Source: Stieleria mannarensis (GTDB taxonomy: Bacteria; Planctomycetota; Planctomycetia; Pirellulales; Pirellulaceae). From it: DNA of 64,000 bases. The position numbers were made by a program, and so were the translations under genes. Location of the stretch: NCBI RefSeq assembly GCF_014154935.1, contig NZ_JACEHH010000045.1, positions 1-64,000 on the forward strand. The letters are read 5' to 3'. Positions 1-6,602 of this stretch are shown piece after piece. The notes under the pieces were generated by a model. The model saw only the letters and a program-made list of their open reading frames with translations, searched no databases and had not been told where the DNA came from. Numbering within the stretch: position 1 is the first letter of the stretch; every line of letters begins with the position of its first letter.

Positions 1-53
1 CAGCAAAATCCAAGAGAGATTTAGACGGCCGCTCTGGCGCTGACGGGCTTCTT

Positions 54-113
54 GAACAGAGGACTTGAACTTCGGCTCGCAAGCTCGCGAAGTCAAATCC
101 TTACTGGTTATCC
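54..113. repeat. attC-like imperfect palindrome, site C
   Basis: The left arm 54-74 (GAACAG..CTTGAACTTCG) pairs with the right arm 88-113 (CGAAGTCAAATCC..GTTATCC). Several bases are unpaired on one side only, and the loop is about 13 nt. An imperfect palindrome with one-sided extra bases and AAC/GTT ends is the layout of integron attC recombination sites. It lies directly downstream of the small gene pair at 143-698. Sites at 726-851 and 1578-1667 have the same GTTATCC end (or GGATAAC in inverted orientation). No integrase is in the window, so the assignment is inferred. Confidence 0.45.
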
Positions 114-142
114 GGCATTCGCGTTCCTTCGACAACGGACGA

Positions 143-442
143 TTATAGGCGATATTGTTCCGAACCTTCCAGAATGTTGAACAGCGTTGTATCGGAGATC
201 ACGTCTCCAGATTCGCAGATGATGAATTCGGCATCGGTTTCAGTCAATGCGGCAACAAGCTGGCGAAGCGTGTCTGCGAGATCGGCAAAGTCGTTGAGGA
301 ACAATTCATGTTCAAAGATTGGCGTGTTGTTGTCGATGCACGATTTGATCTGAGCGATGGACTGGCCGGTTGCGGGACGAATTGCTCGGACAAGTGTCGG
401 CAGATCAGTCGGTTTCGTGATGTGAATCGTAATGACGGACAA
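143..442 (-). CDS. hypothetical protein, 99 aa
   Basis: A small acidic protein of unknown function and no recognised family. It begins SVITIHITKPTDLPTLVRAI and has no signal peptide or membrane segment. The only in-frame start near the upstream gene is TTG at 442, one base after that gene's stop codon, so the two genes appear translationally coupled. The N-terminal beta-strand, the helix TGQSIAQIKSCI and the later acidic half suggest a compact cytosolic alpha/beta protein. The pair 143-698 is bounded by attC-like palindromes (54-113 and 726-851), so it may be the content of a mobile gene cassette, possibly an adaptor or immunity-type pair; that role is speculative. Confidence 0.6.
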   Translation of the reverse strand: MSVITIHITKPTDLPTLVRAIRPATGQSIAQIKSCIDNNTPIFEHELFLNDFADLADTLRQLVAALTETDAEFIICESGDVISDTTLFNILEGSEQYRL

Positions 443-443
443 A

Positions 444-698
444 TCAGTCGGTATCCTCGGCTGTGGATTTCAAATCGTCGAGCATTTCGTCGAAATCATC
501 GGTGGACACAGAATTAACGTCTTCGGGCAGCAGCCACATAGAAGTCGCATCAAGGTGAGCAATCAGTGCGTCGGAAACGCCATCGGCAAGTTTTTGTTTG
601 GACCATTCCATGTATCCGGGAATCTGCGTGAGCGGTACGTCACGCGCACGCTTTTGGAGATCGAGTGAGCGTCGAGCGATTTCTTCGTCGCTGGGCAT
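444..698 (-). CDS. hypothetical protein, 84 aa
   Basis: A small, strongly acidic protein with no recognised family. The ATG at 698 (MPSDEEIARRSLDLQKRARD) is preferred to an in-frame TTG three codons upstream. The N-terminal half is a charged amphipathic helix and the C-terminus is rich in Asp and Glu. It sits one base upstream of the 143-442 gene and probably forms an operon with it. Function unknown. The two genes together fill the space between two attC-like palindromes, a typical cassette size of about 0.6 kb. Confidence 0.6.
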   Translation of the reverse strand: MPSDEEIARRSLDLQKRARDVPLTQIPGYMEWSKQKLADGVSDALIAHLDATSMWLLPEDVNSVSTDDFDEMLDDLKSTAEDTD

Positions 699-725
699 TG
701 TGAACAAGTGTTGGAAGCTACTGCC

Positions 726-851
726 GGATAACGACCAAGTTAACGCGGTGGCGGACCATCAAGACCGACCGTGAACCACCGACCACGTTTCCATCAGTTT
801 AACCGCTGAATCACCGCAGCCGTAGCCACTCGCGTTCAACGTTTTGTTCTG
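726..851. repeat. attC-like imperfect palindrome, site B
   Basis: The left arm begins GGATAAC at 726 and includes AACGCGGTGGC. The right arm 824-851 ends GTTCTG and includes GCCACTCGCGTT. The arms pair over AACGCG-GTGGC with one extra base in the right arm. The core ends GGATAAC/GTTCTG are shared in inverted orientation with the site at 1578-1667. The site separates the TPR gene (854-1561) from the small gene pair (143-698). Read as a candidate recombination site, not proven. Confidence 0.45.
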
Positions 852-853
852 TG

Positions 854-1561
854 TCATCCCGCGAGCCGTTCGTGTAATTCCATGACACCCGGCATTTGAT
901 CATTGATCTTGATTGCTTCGTGGCAAACACTACGTGCCGCATCTAAATCACCGACGGATTCAAGCGCCAGCGCATAAACGAACACATCGGCGGGGCATTG
1001 GTAATTGCTAGAGTACGCCATGTGCGCAAATTCGCATGCACGAGCGAAATCTCCAGATTGAATTAAGAGCTTCGCAAGCATGCGCATCGGTGCCGTTTCG
1101 AAACGAGCGTAGCTTGTAACCTTTGGAGCATATGTTGCGAAGTATTCTTCAAGAAGTTCTTGAGCCTTCTGCCAGTTACCAGCGTTGATAAACGCTTCCG
1201 CACAGTCAGCCCATTTCTGTGGACTAACGCCCATGCCTTCGTACGGGCCGTCAGGGTGTGATTCGAGATCGTTTAAGCGGTCTTCGGCAGCGCTTTGATG
1301 ATCGCCGAGTGATTCGAGCGCGCGTGAACGCCAATCGCGTGCGCCCGGGAATTCTGGATCAATTGCAAGGGCCCGATCGAAGTCTGGAACGGCGTCAGCG
1401 TCTTGGTCTAGGTTCATGTAAACCATGCCGCGCTCGAAGAATGCTTGTGCGTTGCTCGTGTCAGTCGCAATGGCACGAGTGAGTAGCTTGATCGCGGCCA
1501 TGTAATCGCCGGAATCAGATAGGTCGATGGCGCGATGGACGAGTTCAGTAGAGTTTGGCAT
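854..1561 (-). CDS. tetratricopeptide-repeat protein
   Basis: A 235-residue soluble protein built of TPR helices and likely to act as a protein-protein scaffold; no partner can be named. TPR-like units are visible at about residues 8-40 (AIDLSDSGDYMAAIKLLTRA) and 41-75 (FFERGMVYMNLDQDADAVPD), with more divergent helical pairs to the C-terminus. There is no signal peptide. The start is ATG at 1561. The gene lies between two attC-like palindromes (726-851 and 1578-1667), which makes it the apparent cargo of a second cassette. The base composition looks less GC-rich than the flagellar genes downstream. Confidence 0.7.
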   Translation of the reverse strand: MPNSTELVHRAIDLSDSGDYMAAIKLLTRAIATDTSNAQAFFERGMVYMNLDQDADAVPDFDRALAIDPEFPGARDWRSRALESLGDHQSAAEDRLNDLESHPDGPYEGMGVSPQKWADCAEAFINAGNWQKAQELLEEYFATYAPKVTSYARFETAPMRMLAKLLIQSGDFARACEFAHMAYSSNYQCPADVFVYALALESVGDLDAARSVCHEAIKINDQMPGVMELHERLAG

Positions 1562-1577
1562 GTGGCTTCGTTTGACA

Positions 1578-1667
1578 CAGAACGGCAGCCGTCACCGAGG
1601 ACGGACGAAAGATCTTCCACACCAAAAACCGCGCAAGCCGTCCTTCGTGTGCACGGCATGGTTATCC
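1578..1667. repeat. attC-like imperfect palindrome, site A
   Basis: The left arm 1578-1604 (CAGAAC..GCCGTCACCGAGGACGG) pairs with the right arm 1638-1667 (CCGTCCTTCGTG..GTTATCC). The right arm carries about three extra bases, and the loop is 33 nt. The extrahelical bases on one arm and the AAC/GTT ends fit an attC hairpin. Its outer edge touches the stop codon of the membrane-protein gene at 1667. Confidence 0.5.
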
Positions 1668-2113
1668 TAAACCTCGTCACCGAATGCATCGACAAAGCCC
1701 CTCGCGTTTGCCCCGAGACCACGCCATTGGGCATGGTACTGCTCCAATAGTCTACGATATTGGGCACGCGGGTCGTTGCGGCGGGGCCATGTGTACATTT
1801 GACAGTGGAAGGGATAGGTCCATTGAAATAGTGGAGCGTTTGCGAAGTACTTGCCCGTACCCGGTCGGAGATTGGAAACGAATTGGTCAGCAGCGACAGC
1901 CGGACCAAATGACAACCAATAAACGATTACAGCCAACACCACAAAGAGCGGTCGACGCACTGATCTCCTTGCGACGCTATGGTTACGAAGATAATTTACG
2001 AACGCAAGCGCAGTCAGAGCCGCCAAGAACAATGAGACTCCCCAGCAAGTCTGCCACGTCACGAAGATGATGGCAGCGATAAACGTTAGTAGCAAAAGAG
2101 AGCGAATGCTCAT
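1667..2113 (-). CDS. hypothetical membrane protein, 148 aa
   Basis: No family recognised. The ATG at 2113 (MSIRSLLLLTFIAAIIF) is chosen because the longer open frame upstream translates repeat DNA that is not protein-like. Three hydrophobic segments are visible, at about residues 4-20, 22-38 and 52-74, followed by a hydrophilic C-terminal tail rich in aromatic residues and arginine. The protein is probably in the inner membrane. It is the outermost gene of the accessory block and abuts attC-like site A at its 3' end. Confidence 0.55.
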   Translation of the reverse strand: MSIRSLLLLTFIAAIIFVTWQTCWGVSLFLAALTALAFVNYLRNHSVARRSVRRPLFVVLAVIVYWLSFGPAVAADQFVSNLRPGTGKYFANAPLFQWTYPFHCQMYTWPRRNDPRAQYRRLLEQYHAQWRGLGANARGFVDAFGDEV

Positions 2114-2456
2114 CGTCGACTCAAATGACGCTGTGATAGGATAACAACTAATTATTGGTGGTCCGACTGGGGTAAAAACCGATATTCCCCGGTCGGACCG
2201 CGGAATATCTCCCGCCACCCGATAGTAGGGCACGGCGGGATCCCGGTCAAGCTTCCGCCGGCCTATCGGGCCGATCGCAATTCGCGCCGGGCTATCGGGC
2301 GCCGATTGGATCGGAAGAGCGACCGCCCGGAAGGGCCGTCGTACACCGAAAGGACTTCGACGACCGCCCGGAAGGGGCGTCGTGTAGCGAGAGGACTTCG
2401 GCGATCGTCCGGGAGGGCTGGCGTATTTGGTGCAGCGATGGAGGACCACGCTCCCA
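2114..2456. repeat. intergenic region with 41-bp tandem repeat
   Basis: No gene was seen in this gap. Positions 2321-2433 hold almost three tandem copies of a 41-bp unit (2321-2361, 2362-2402 and a diverged partial copy from 2403) with the core GACCGCCCGGAAGGG. Related single copies occur at about 44636-44659 and 56511-56536. Upstream, 2150-2300 is GC-rich with short inverted words (CGGTCGGACCG). Promoter signals for the gene starting at 2113 could lie here but none is clear. Confidence 0.6.
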
Positions 2457-3107
2457 CTAAGCCACGACGTACCACCAAATCGCCATGAAATGGCACAGGG
2501 CGGCGGAGATGACGAACAGGTGCCAGACGACGTGCAGGTACTTGAGCTTGGAATCGTTCAGCAACACGATCACGCCCAACGTGTACAGCACCCCGCCGAG
2601 CAACATGCCCCAGCCCAGGCCGGAGGGGACGTTGCCATACAACGGGATTGCCCGTAACCAACCGAGCAACAGATAGCTGACCGTCGCGACGTTGTTGACC
2701 CGGTGACGCAGCAACAACTTGCCGGCAATCCCGGCAAACGCGGCGACCCAGATCGCGGTCAACAGGGGCACTAGGACCGCGTCGGGGGCATGGCGGTAAA
2801 TGATCGGTGTGTACGTCCCGGAAATCATCGCGTAGATCATCGCTTGGTCCCAGGCCCGCAGCGTGTCCAACAACGGTTGTTGAAGAATCGTGTGCGAGAG
2901 CGCCGAAAACGAGAACGTCGCAAACACCGATGCGATGTACGCCCCGCACGCAAACGCCAATCCCGGATTGTCGGGCAACGCATCGAGCACCAGCCAGCCG
3001 CCCAAAAGCAGCGCTGACAACGCCGCCACGCCGTGCGTGAGCGCGTTGGCCCACTCTTCGTCCGGACGGACGGGGGCGTTTCCATGGGGTGGGGAGGGGG
3101 CGTTCAC
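2457..3107 (-). CDS. hemolysin III / PAQR-family membrane protein
   Basis: A 216-residue integral membrane protein of the HlyIII (YqfA/TrhA, PAQR) family with about seven transmembrane helices. Bacterial members are implicated in membrane energetics or fatty-acid homeostasis, and the hemolysin name is historical. The family's conserved polar residues are present: E-x-x-N-x-x-TH in EEWANALTHG (about 16-25), S-x-x-x-H in SALSH (about 69-73), and HVVWHLF (about 193-199). The last two probably form the intramembrane metal site. Length fits the family. It is monocistronic as far as can be seen. Confidence 0.9.
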   Translation of the reverse strand: MNAPSPPHGNAPVRPDEEWANALTHGVAALSALLLGGWLVLDALPDNPGLAFACGAYIASVFATFSFSALSHTILQQPLLDTLRAWDQAMIYAMISGTYTPIIYRHAPDAVLVPLLTAIWVAAFAGIAGKLLLRHRVNNVATVSYLLLGWLRAIPLYGNVPSGLGWGMLLGGVLYTLGVIVLLNDSKLKYLHVVWHLFVISAALCHFMAIWWYVVA

Positions 3108-3514
3108 GAGAGATAGGATAGGCTTGGTGACATACGAGGAGACTCAACCGATCTCCTTGCCTGAAGGGCATCAAAACCCGTAGCCTGGGGCAAGCGGATC
3201 GAGCGTCAGCGAGGCCGCGCCGCCCCAGGAATTCACGTACAACGTACACCGCTTTGGCCAACGGCCATAGACAGGACTAAATCTGGGGCAAGCGTTTGTC
3301 TATGGCCCTTGGCCAAATGATCTCGGTCCTCATGGGGAACCTTGGGCGATGCCCAAGGCTATGGGTGTGAACGGCCGTTGGCCGAACAATCGATGCAAGC
3401 GGGGTGTCTTCCCGAGGATTTGTGTTGACACCAATGCTCCCTTGGAAGGTCTCTTTAACAGCCAGACCGAAACCATGGGTTGACGCCGAGCTTGCGCGAG
3501 TTTGTCGCGGGCGT
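3108..3514. other. intergenic region with hairpins, no gene
   Basis: No coding gene is supported here. A long imperfect hairpin pairs 3254-3273 (TTGGCCAACGGCCATAGACA) with 3297-3316. A second short hairpin, CCTTGGGCGATGCCCAAGG, lies at 3341-3359. Both have the look of dispersed palindromic repeats or of a transcription end for the unit ending at 3515, but no U-tract follows. Confidence 0.5.
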
Positions 3515-4222
3515 CTACTTCCAGACCCGCGTCAGTGCACCGGCCACGCGTGTCGCGCCGAAGTCGATCAGACGCGAGGGCGAGTTCTTGAGCGTGGTGT
3601 TGATTTCGGGATCGGCGTTCATCGCGCCATAGAAACATTCGCTCATGGCCGGATCGGCCAGATCAAAGGTGTGGGCCCCCGACACGATCGCCACCGACTG
3701 TGCGACATTGACGGCCAAGAACTGGATTTCCAATCGCATCGGACTGTAGGCATCGATCGATTCGATGTTGCAGTACAACACCGTGTCGACGAAGAACCGA
3801 TCGCCCAAATCGACCAGCTTGCGTTCGTCGAATTGGCCGCTGTGGATCGGAAAGCAGGCTTCACAAATTCGCCGCGGGCTTTCCACCACATCGATCCGGG
3901 AGTGTTGCCGCAGCGCGGTGGCCAGCATTCGCATCAACGCCAGCTGCTCTTTCAAGCGATCTTGCCGGTCCAGCGGAACCACGATCAGCACGCGGTTCGG
4001 TTTCAACTGACTGAGCAACGGGGACGTCCGAACCGGCTGCGGCGGGCATTTCGCCGGCCCCGTCTTTGCCGTTGCGTCCGCAGTCGCCCCACAGTGACAG
4101 GTCTTGCCACATTTGCCGCTGCAGCGGGCAGACCACCACGGCGGCGCGGCCCCGACAGAAGCACCAGACAACGCGACCAGGGTGCAGGTCATGAAAAACA
4201 ATCGTCGATTCGTTCTGTCCAC
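3515..4222 (-). CDS. exported Cys-rich protein of the flagellar operon, unknown function
   Basis: About 235 residues. GTG at 4222 is preferred: it lies five bases after the upstream stop, has AAGGA about nine bases ahead, and gives a basic n-region (RTNRR) before the hydrophobic segment FFMTCTLVALSGASVGA, a signal peptide. A short Cys-rich stretch follows (CSGKCGKTCHCG), then an alpha/beta domain beginning NRVLIVVPLDRQDRLKEQLA. No family was recognised with confidence. The beta-strand/helix pattern and secretion resemble small periplasmic flagellar or outer-membrane accessory proteins, but this is inference. It is the last gene of the left flagellar transcription unit. Confidence 0.65.
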   Translation of the reverse strand: MDRTNRRLFFMTCTLVALSGASVGAAPPWWSARCSGKCGKTCHCGATADATAKTGPAKCPPQPVRTSPLLSQLKPNRVLIVVPLDRQDRLKEQLALMRMLATALRQHSRIDVVESPRRICEACFPIHSGQFDERKLVDLGDRFFVDTVLYCNIESIDAYSPMRLEIQFLAVNVAQSVAIVSGAHTFDLADPAMSECFYGAMNADPEINTTLKNSPSRLIDFGATRVAGALTRVWK

Positions 4223-4226
4223 GACG

Positions 4227-5450
4227 CTAATTCCTTTTCGCCGAAATCTCTCGAACCAACACATCGTCCAACTCTTGCCGAATCGACTGCAGCGTTCGAT
4301 CGGTTTCCATCAGGTAGCGGTTGTATTTCAGTTCGGCATCGCTGAGCTTGGTTTGCAGATCGCGGTTGAGCTGGCGCGTTGCTTCGATCTCGTCATACGC
4401 CGACTCGATGGCTTCGTTGGAGCGTTCCAGCAACGTTTCGGATTGTGCGAGTTTTTCTTTCAGCCGTTTGATTTCGGCGTCCATCATCGCCAACTTGGCT
4501 TTCAGATCACCGTTCTCTTCGATCAGTCGCAACGCATGTTGTGTGGCCGTGATCTGGTCACCGCCCAGCACACTGCCGCGTGCCAGCGGCGCGTTGCCGT
4601 TGACGGCCGCGGCTGCGTAACGCGGCCCGGGTTGGTTCCACTGACTGCCGGCACGTGAAGGGTTGTGACGTTCCGCAGCGTAGGGGCTGGTCGGCTGGGG
4701 CGATCCATCCCAGCGCGGATAGGGTTCTCCGCCGCCGTCTTGCAGGTGCGGCGGGGGCAGTTCGCCGGTCGCAAGCTCGGCAATCGGTTGCGGCAATGGT
4801 GTTTGAATCTGGTTGTACGCCGCGGGCCCGACCGCGTGCGGCTGGGAGTTCCCGCCGGCGTCCATTGGGTTTTGGACCGCCGGTGACTGTTGCCTGAACG
4901 GCGGCGGTGCTTGGTATGGCTGCTGCGGTTCGTATTGCGTCTGAGCTTGGTACTGCGACTGGTACTGTGGCTGCGGTTGATATTGCGGCTGCCGTTGATA
5001 CTGCGGTGCTGCGGTGACTTCGTTGGGAGTCCAATGCGGTGGCGCGGTCCGCGCATCGACTTGTCCGCGCGGGGCGTCGACGTCGTTCGCGACGCGTTCA
5101 TCCGTGCGAGCGTTTGAATCGCGCGGAGCTTGGTCGGGGCCACCGGTCGGGGCACGGTCCGAATCGGACGACGTCTTGGACACGCCCAATGCCGTTTTCA
5201 GCCGGCGCTTCACACTCTGCTGCAGCAGATCGAGTTTCCGCAACGTTGAATTCGGGTTTTGTTCGCGCTGGACACGTTGCCGATCTTGGCCCAGGGCCGG
5301 TGTCGCGGCCCAACATCCAAGTACGATTAGCAGCGCCGCAACAGCGACCGGACGCTTCGTCGGCGCGCATCGGCAGCCATCGGCGGGCTCACCGTCGATC
5401 GCCGCCGCGTCTTGGTCGCGTGTTCGTTCGTTGCTGCGAGTCTTAATCAC
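4227..5450 (-). CDS. Gln/Pro-rich exported coiled-coil protein
   Basis: 407 residues, no recognised family. A GTG start at 5450 overlaps the stop of the preceding 69-aa gene (GTGA). A hydrophobic stretch at about 34-52 (VAVAALLIVLGCWAATPALG) is a signal peptide or N-terminal anchor. The centre (about 140-260) is low complexity with repeated PQYQ-type words. The C-terminal 110 residues are a continuous predicted coiled coil (LIEENGDLKAKLAMMDAEIK and onward). An exported, extended, self-associating protein encoded in the flagellar operon could be a structural or assembly factor; the role is unknown. Confidence 0.65.
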   Translation of the reverse strand: MIKTRSNERTRDQDAAAIDGEPADGCRCAPTKRPVAVAALLIVLGCWAATPALGQDRQRVQREQNPNSTLRKLDLLQQSVKRRLKTALGVSKTSSDSDRAPTGGPDQAPRDSNARTDERVANDVDAPRGQVDARTAPPHWTPNEVTAAPQYQRQPQYQPQPQYQSQYQAQTQYEPQQPYQAPPPFRQQSPAVQNPMDAGGNSQPHAVGPAAYNQIQTPLPQPIAELATGELPPPHLQDGGGEPYPRWDGSPQPTSPYAAERHNPSRAGSQWNQPGPRYAAAAVNGNAPLARGSVLGGDQITATQHALRLIEENGDLKAKLAMMDAEIKRLKEKLAQSETLLERSNEAIESAYDEIEATRQLNRDLQTKLSDAELKYNRYLMETDRTLQSIRQELDDVLVREISAKRN

Positions 5451-5656
5451 GTCGTCTGATTCTCGTCATAGCCGCAAACGACCGTGATCTCTTCGCCACA
5501 GGAGCAAGCGATCACGATCGATTCGATTCGATTCCCGTCTTTGACCACTCGAACTTCCGGTTCGGTGTTGCAATGTTTGGTGGGGCCGACTCGGACACGT
5601 GGTCCGCCGACTCTGGTGGTACGTTCTTTCAAACCGATCCCTAGCTTGTCTTCCAT
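5447..5656 (-). CDS. small CxC-motif protein, 69 aa
   Basis: A short soluble protein with a C-terminal beta-rich core IESIVIACSCGEEITVVCGY, in which C-x-C and a third cysteine could bind metal. No family was recognised. The start is well supported: ATG at 5656 has a strong AAGGAGG seven bases upstream, which lies inside the end of fliA (the genes overlap by 16 bp). It also overlaps the next gene by 4 bp. The tight packing shows it is part of the flagellar operon. It may be a regulator or small chaperone acting beside FliA, but nothing in the sequence proves that. Confidence 0.75.
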   Translation of the reverse strand: MEDKLGIGLKERTTRVGGPRVRVGPTKHCNTEPEVRVVKDGNRIESIVIACSCGEEITVVCGYDENQTT

Positions 5657-6357
5657 CGAATGGCCTCCTTGAGTCTGAAGCGTGCTGCAGCCAACAGGCG
5701 TGAGGTGCGCGATTCGGACAATCCCATCGCAGCCCCGATTTCAGCCAGGTTCAACTCCTCGGAGTAGTACAGGGTCATCACCAAGCGTTCCTTCTCTGGC
5801 AATTGCTCGATCAATTCTGCGAGCAGCTCTCCGATTTCTTCTTTTTCGGCCAGATCTTCCGGAGAATCGATACTGGTCCGCCAAGTTTTGTGAACTACGT
5901 CCGAAAGATCATTCCAGTCATCGGGCTTGATGAACCGCATCGCTTCCAGGCATTCCAGCACGACTTCGATCGACAGGCTGGATCGCTGGGCGAGTTGTTC
6001 GGGGGTGATCGGTGGTTCGAGTGTTTCGCACAGTCGTTTGATTGTGCCGACGTGCCGCATCATGCGTGGCGAGACGGGCGATTGCTTGCGCAGCTCATCG
6101 ACGATCGCGCCACGGATACGCGGGTAGGCGAAGGTACGGAACGCGACGCCCTGGTCGGGATCAAAACTGGCGGCGGCTTGCACGAGCCCCAGGATGCCGG
6201 CCGAATGGAGGTTTTCCCGATGATCGTCATTCTTGCGGAAGAACGTCATCGTACTGAGGATCCGCCCGACGTAATCGATGTTATCCAGCACAAGCCGATC
6301 GCGATCGGATTGCGTCGAAGGGGATGCTTTGTACGTCGTTTCGAGCGTCGCTTTCAT
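5641..6357 (-). CDS. fliA: RNA polymerase sigma factor for flagellar operon (FliA/WhiG type)
   Basis: A 238-residue sigma-70 family factor that would direct late flagellar transcription. Region 2 is clear at about 20-95 (DYVGRILSTM..GILGLVQAAASFDPDQGVAF..YPRIRGAIVDELR), with region 3 at about 110-150. Region 4, with its helix-turn-helix, is at about 180-235 (LPEKERLVMTLYYSEELNLA and GLSESRTSRLLAAARFRLKE). This is the length and domain order of FliA. It sits after flhA and the small membrane gene in the left flagellar arm. No anti-sigma FlgM was recognised in the window. Target promoters cannot be named from sequence alone. Confidence 0.92.
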   Translation of the reverse strand: MKATLETTYKASPSTQSDRDRLVLDNIDYVGRILSTMTFFRKNDDHRENLHSAGILGLVQAAASFDPDQGVAFRTFAYPRIRGAIVDELRKQSPVSPRMMRHVGTIKRLCETLEPPITPEQLAQRSSLSIEVVLECLEAMRFIKPDDWNDLSDVVHKTWRTSIDSPEDLAEKEEIGELLAELIEQLPEKERLVMTLYYSEELNLAEIGAAMGLSESRTSRLLAAARFRLKEAIRWKTS

Positions 6358-6368
6358 AGGTGAACGGC

Positions 6369-6602
6369 TCAGTCCTTGTAGTCTGCGTCAGCGAGTCGAA
6401 TCACGCCCACACCGATCGAGACGACCGATCCGACCATCAACGCGGATATGGCGGCGCGCATCAGGATCGTGGTTGATTCGACCCCCATGACGATTCCGAT
6501 CAACGTGACGGCGACTGCGGTCAATAACGCAACCAACGTTCCTACCGGAAACGCTTTTTGCATCCGCTGCGATGCCCGCCTGGTGGTTGACTTTCCGCTC
6601 AT
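6369..6602 (-). CDS. small two-helix membrane protein between flhA and fliA
   Basis: 77 residues: a basic N-terminus (SGKSTTRRASQRMQ), then hydrophobic helices at about 21-41 and 46-67, then a short acidic tail. The start ATG overlaps the flhA stop by 4 bp and fliA follows 11 bp downstream, so it is co-transcribed with both. In many flagellar operons this position holds flhF/flhG, which are not present here. No family recognised. A role in export-gate assembly or membrane tethering is possible but unproven. Confidence 0.7.
   Translation of the reverse strand: MSGKSTTRRASQRMQKAFPVGTLVALLTAVAVTLIGIVMGVESTTILMRAAISALMVGSVVSIGVGVIRLADADYKD

Noticed and set aside
2114-2449. N-terminal extension of the 1667-2113 membrane protein to 2449
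   Set aside because: The extension translates the 41-bp tandem repeat and GC-rich intergenic DNA; the hydrophobic protein begins naturally at ATG 2113.
2263-3261. Long open frame on the minus strand overlapping the hemolysin III gene in another frame
   Set aside because: Arg/Pro-rich shadow translation; the overlapping frame has clear transmembrane helices and family motifs.
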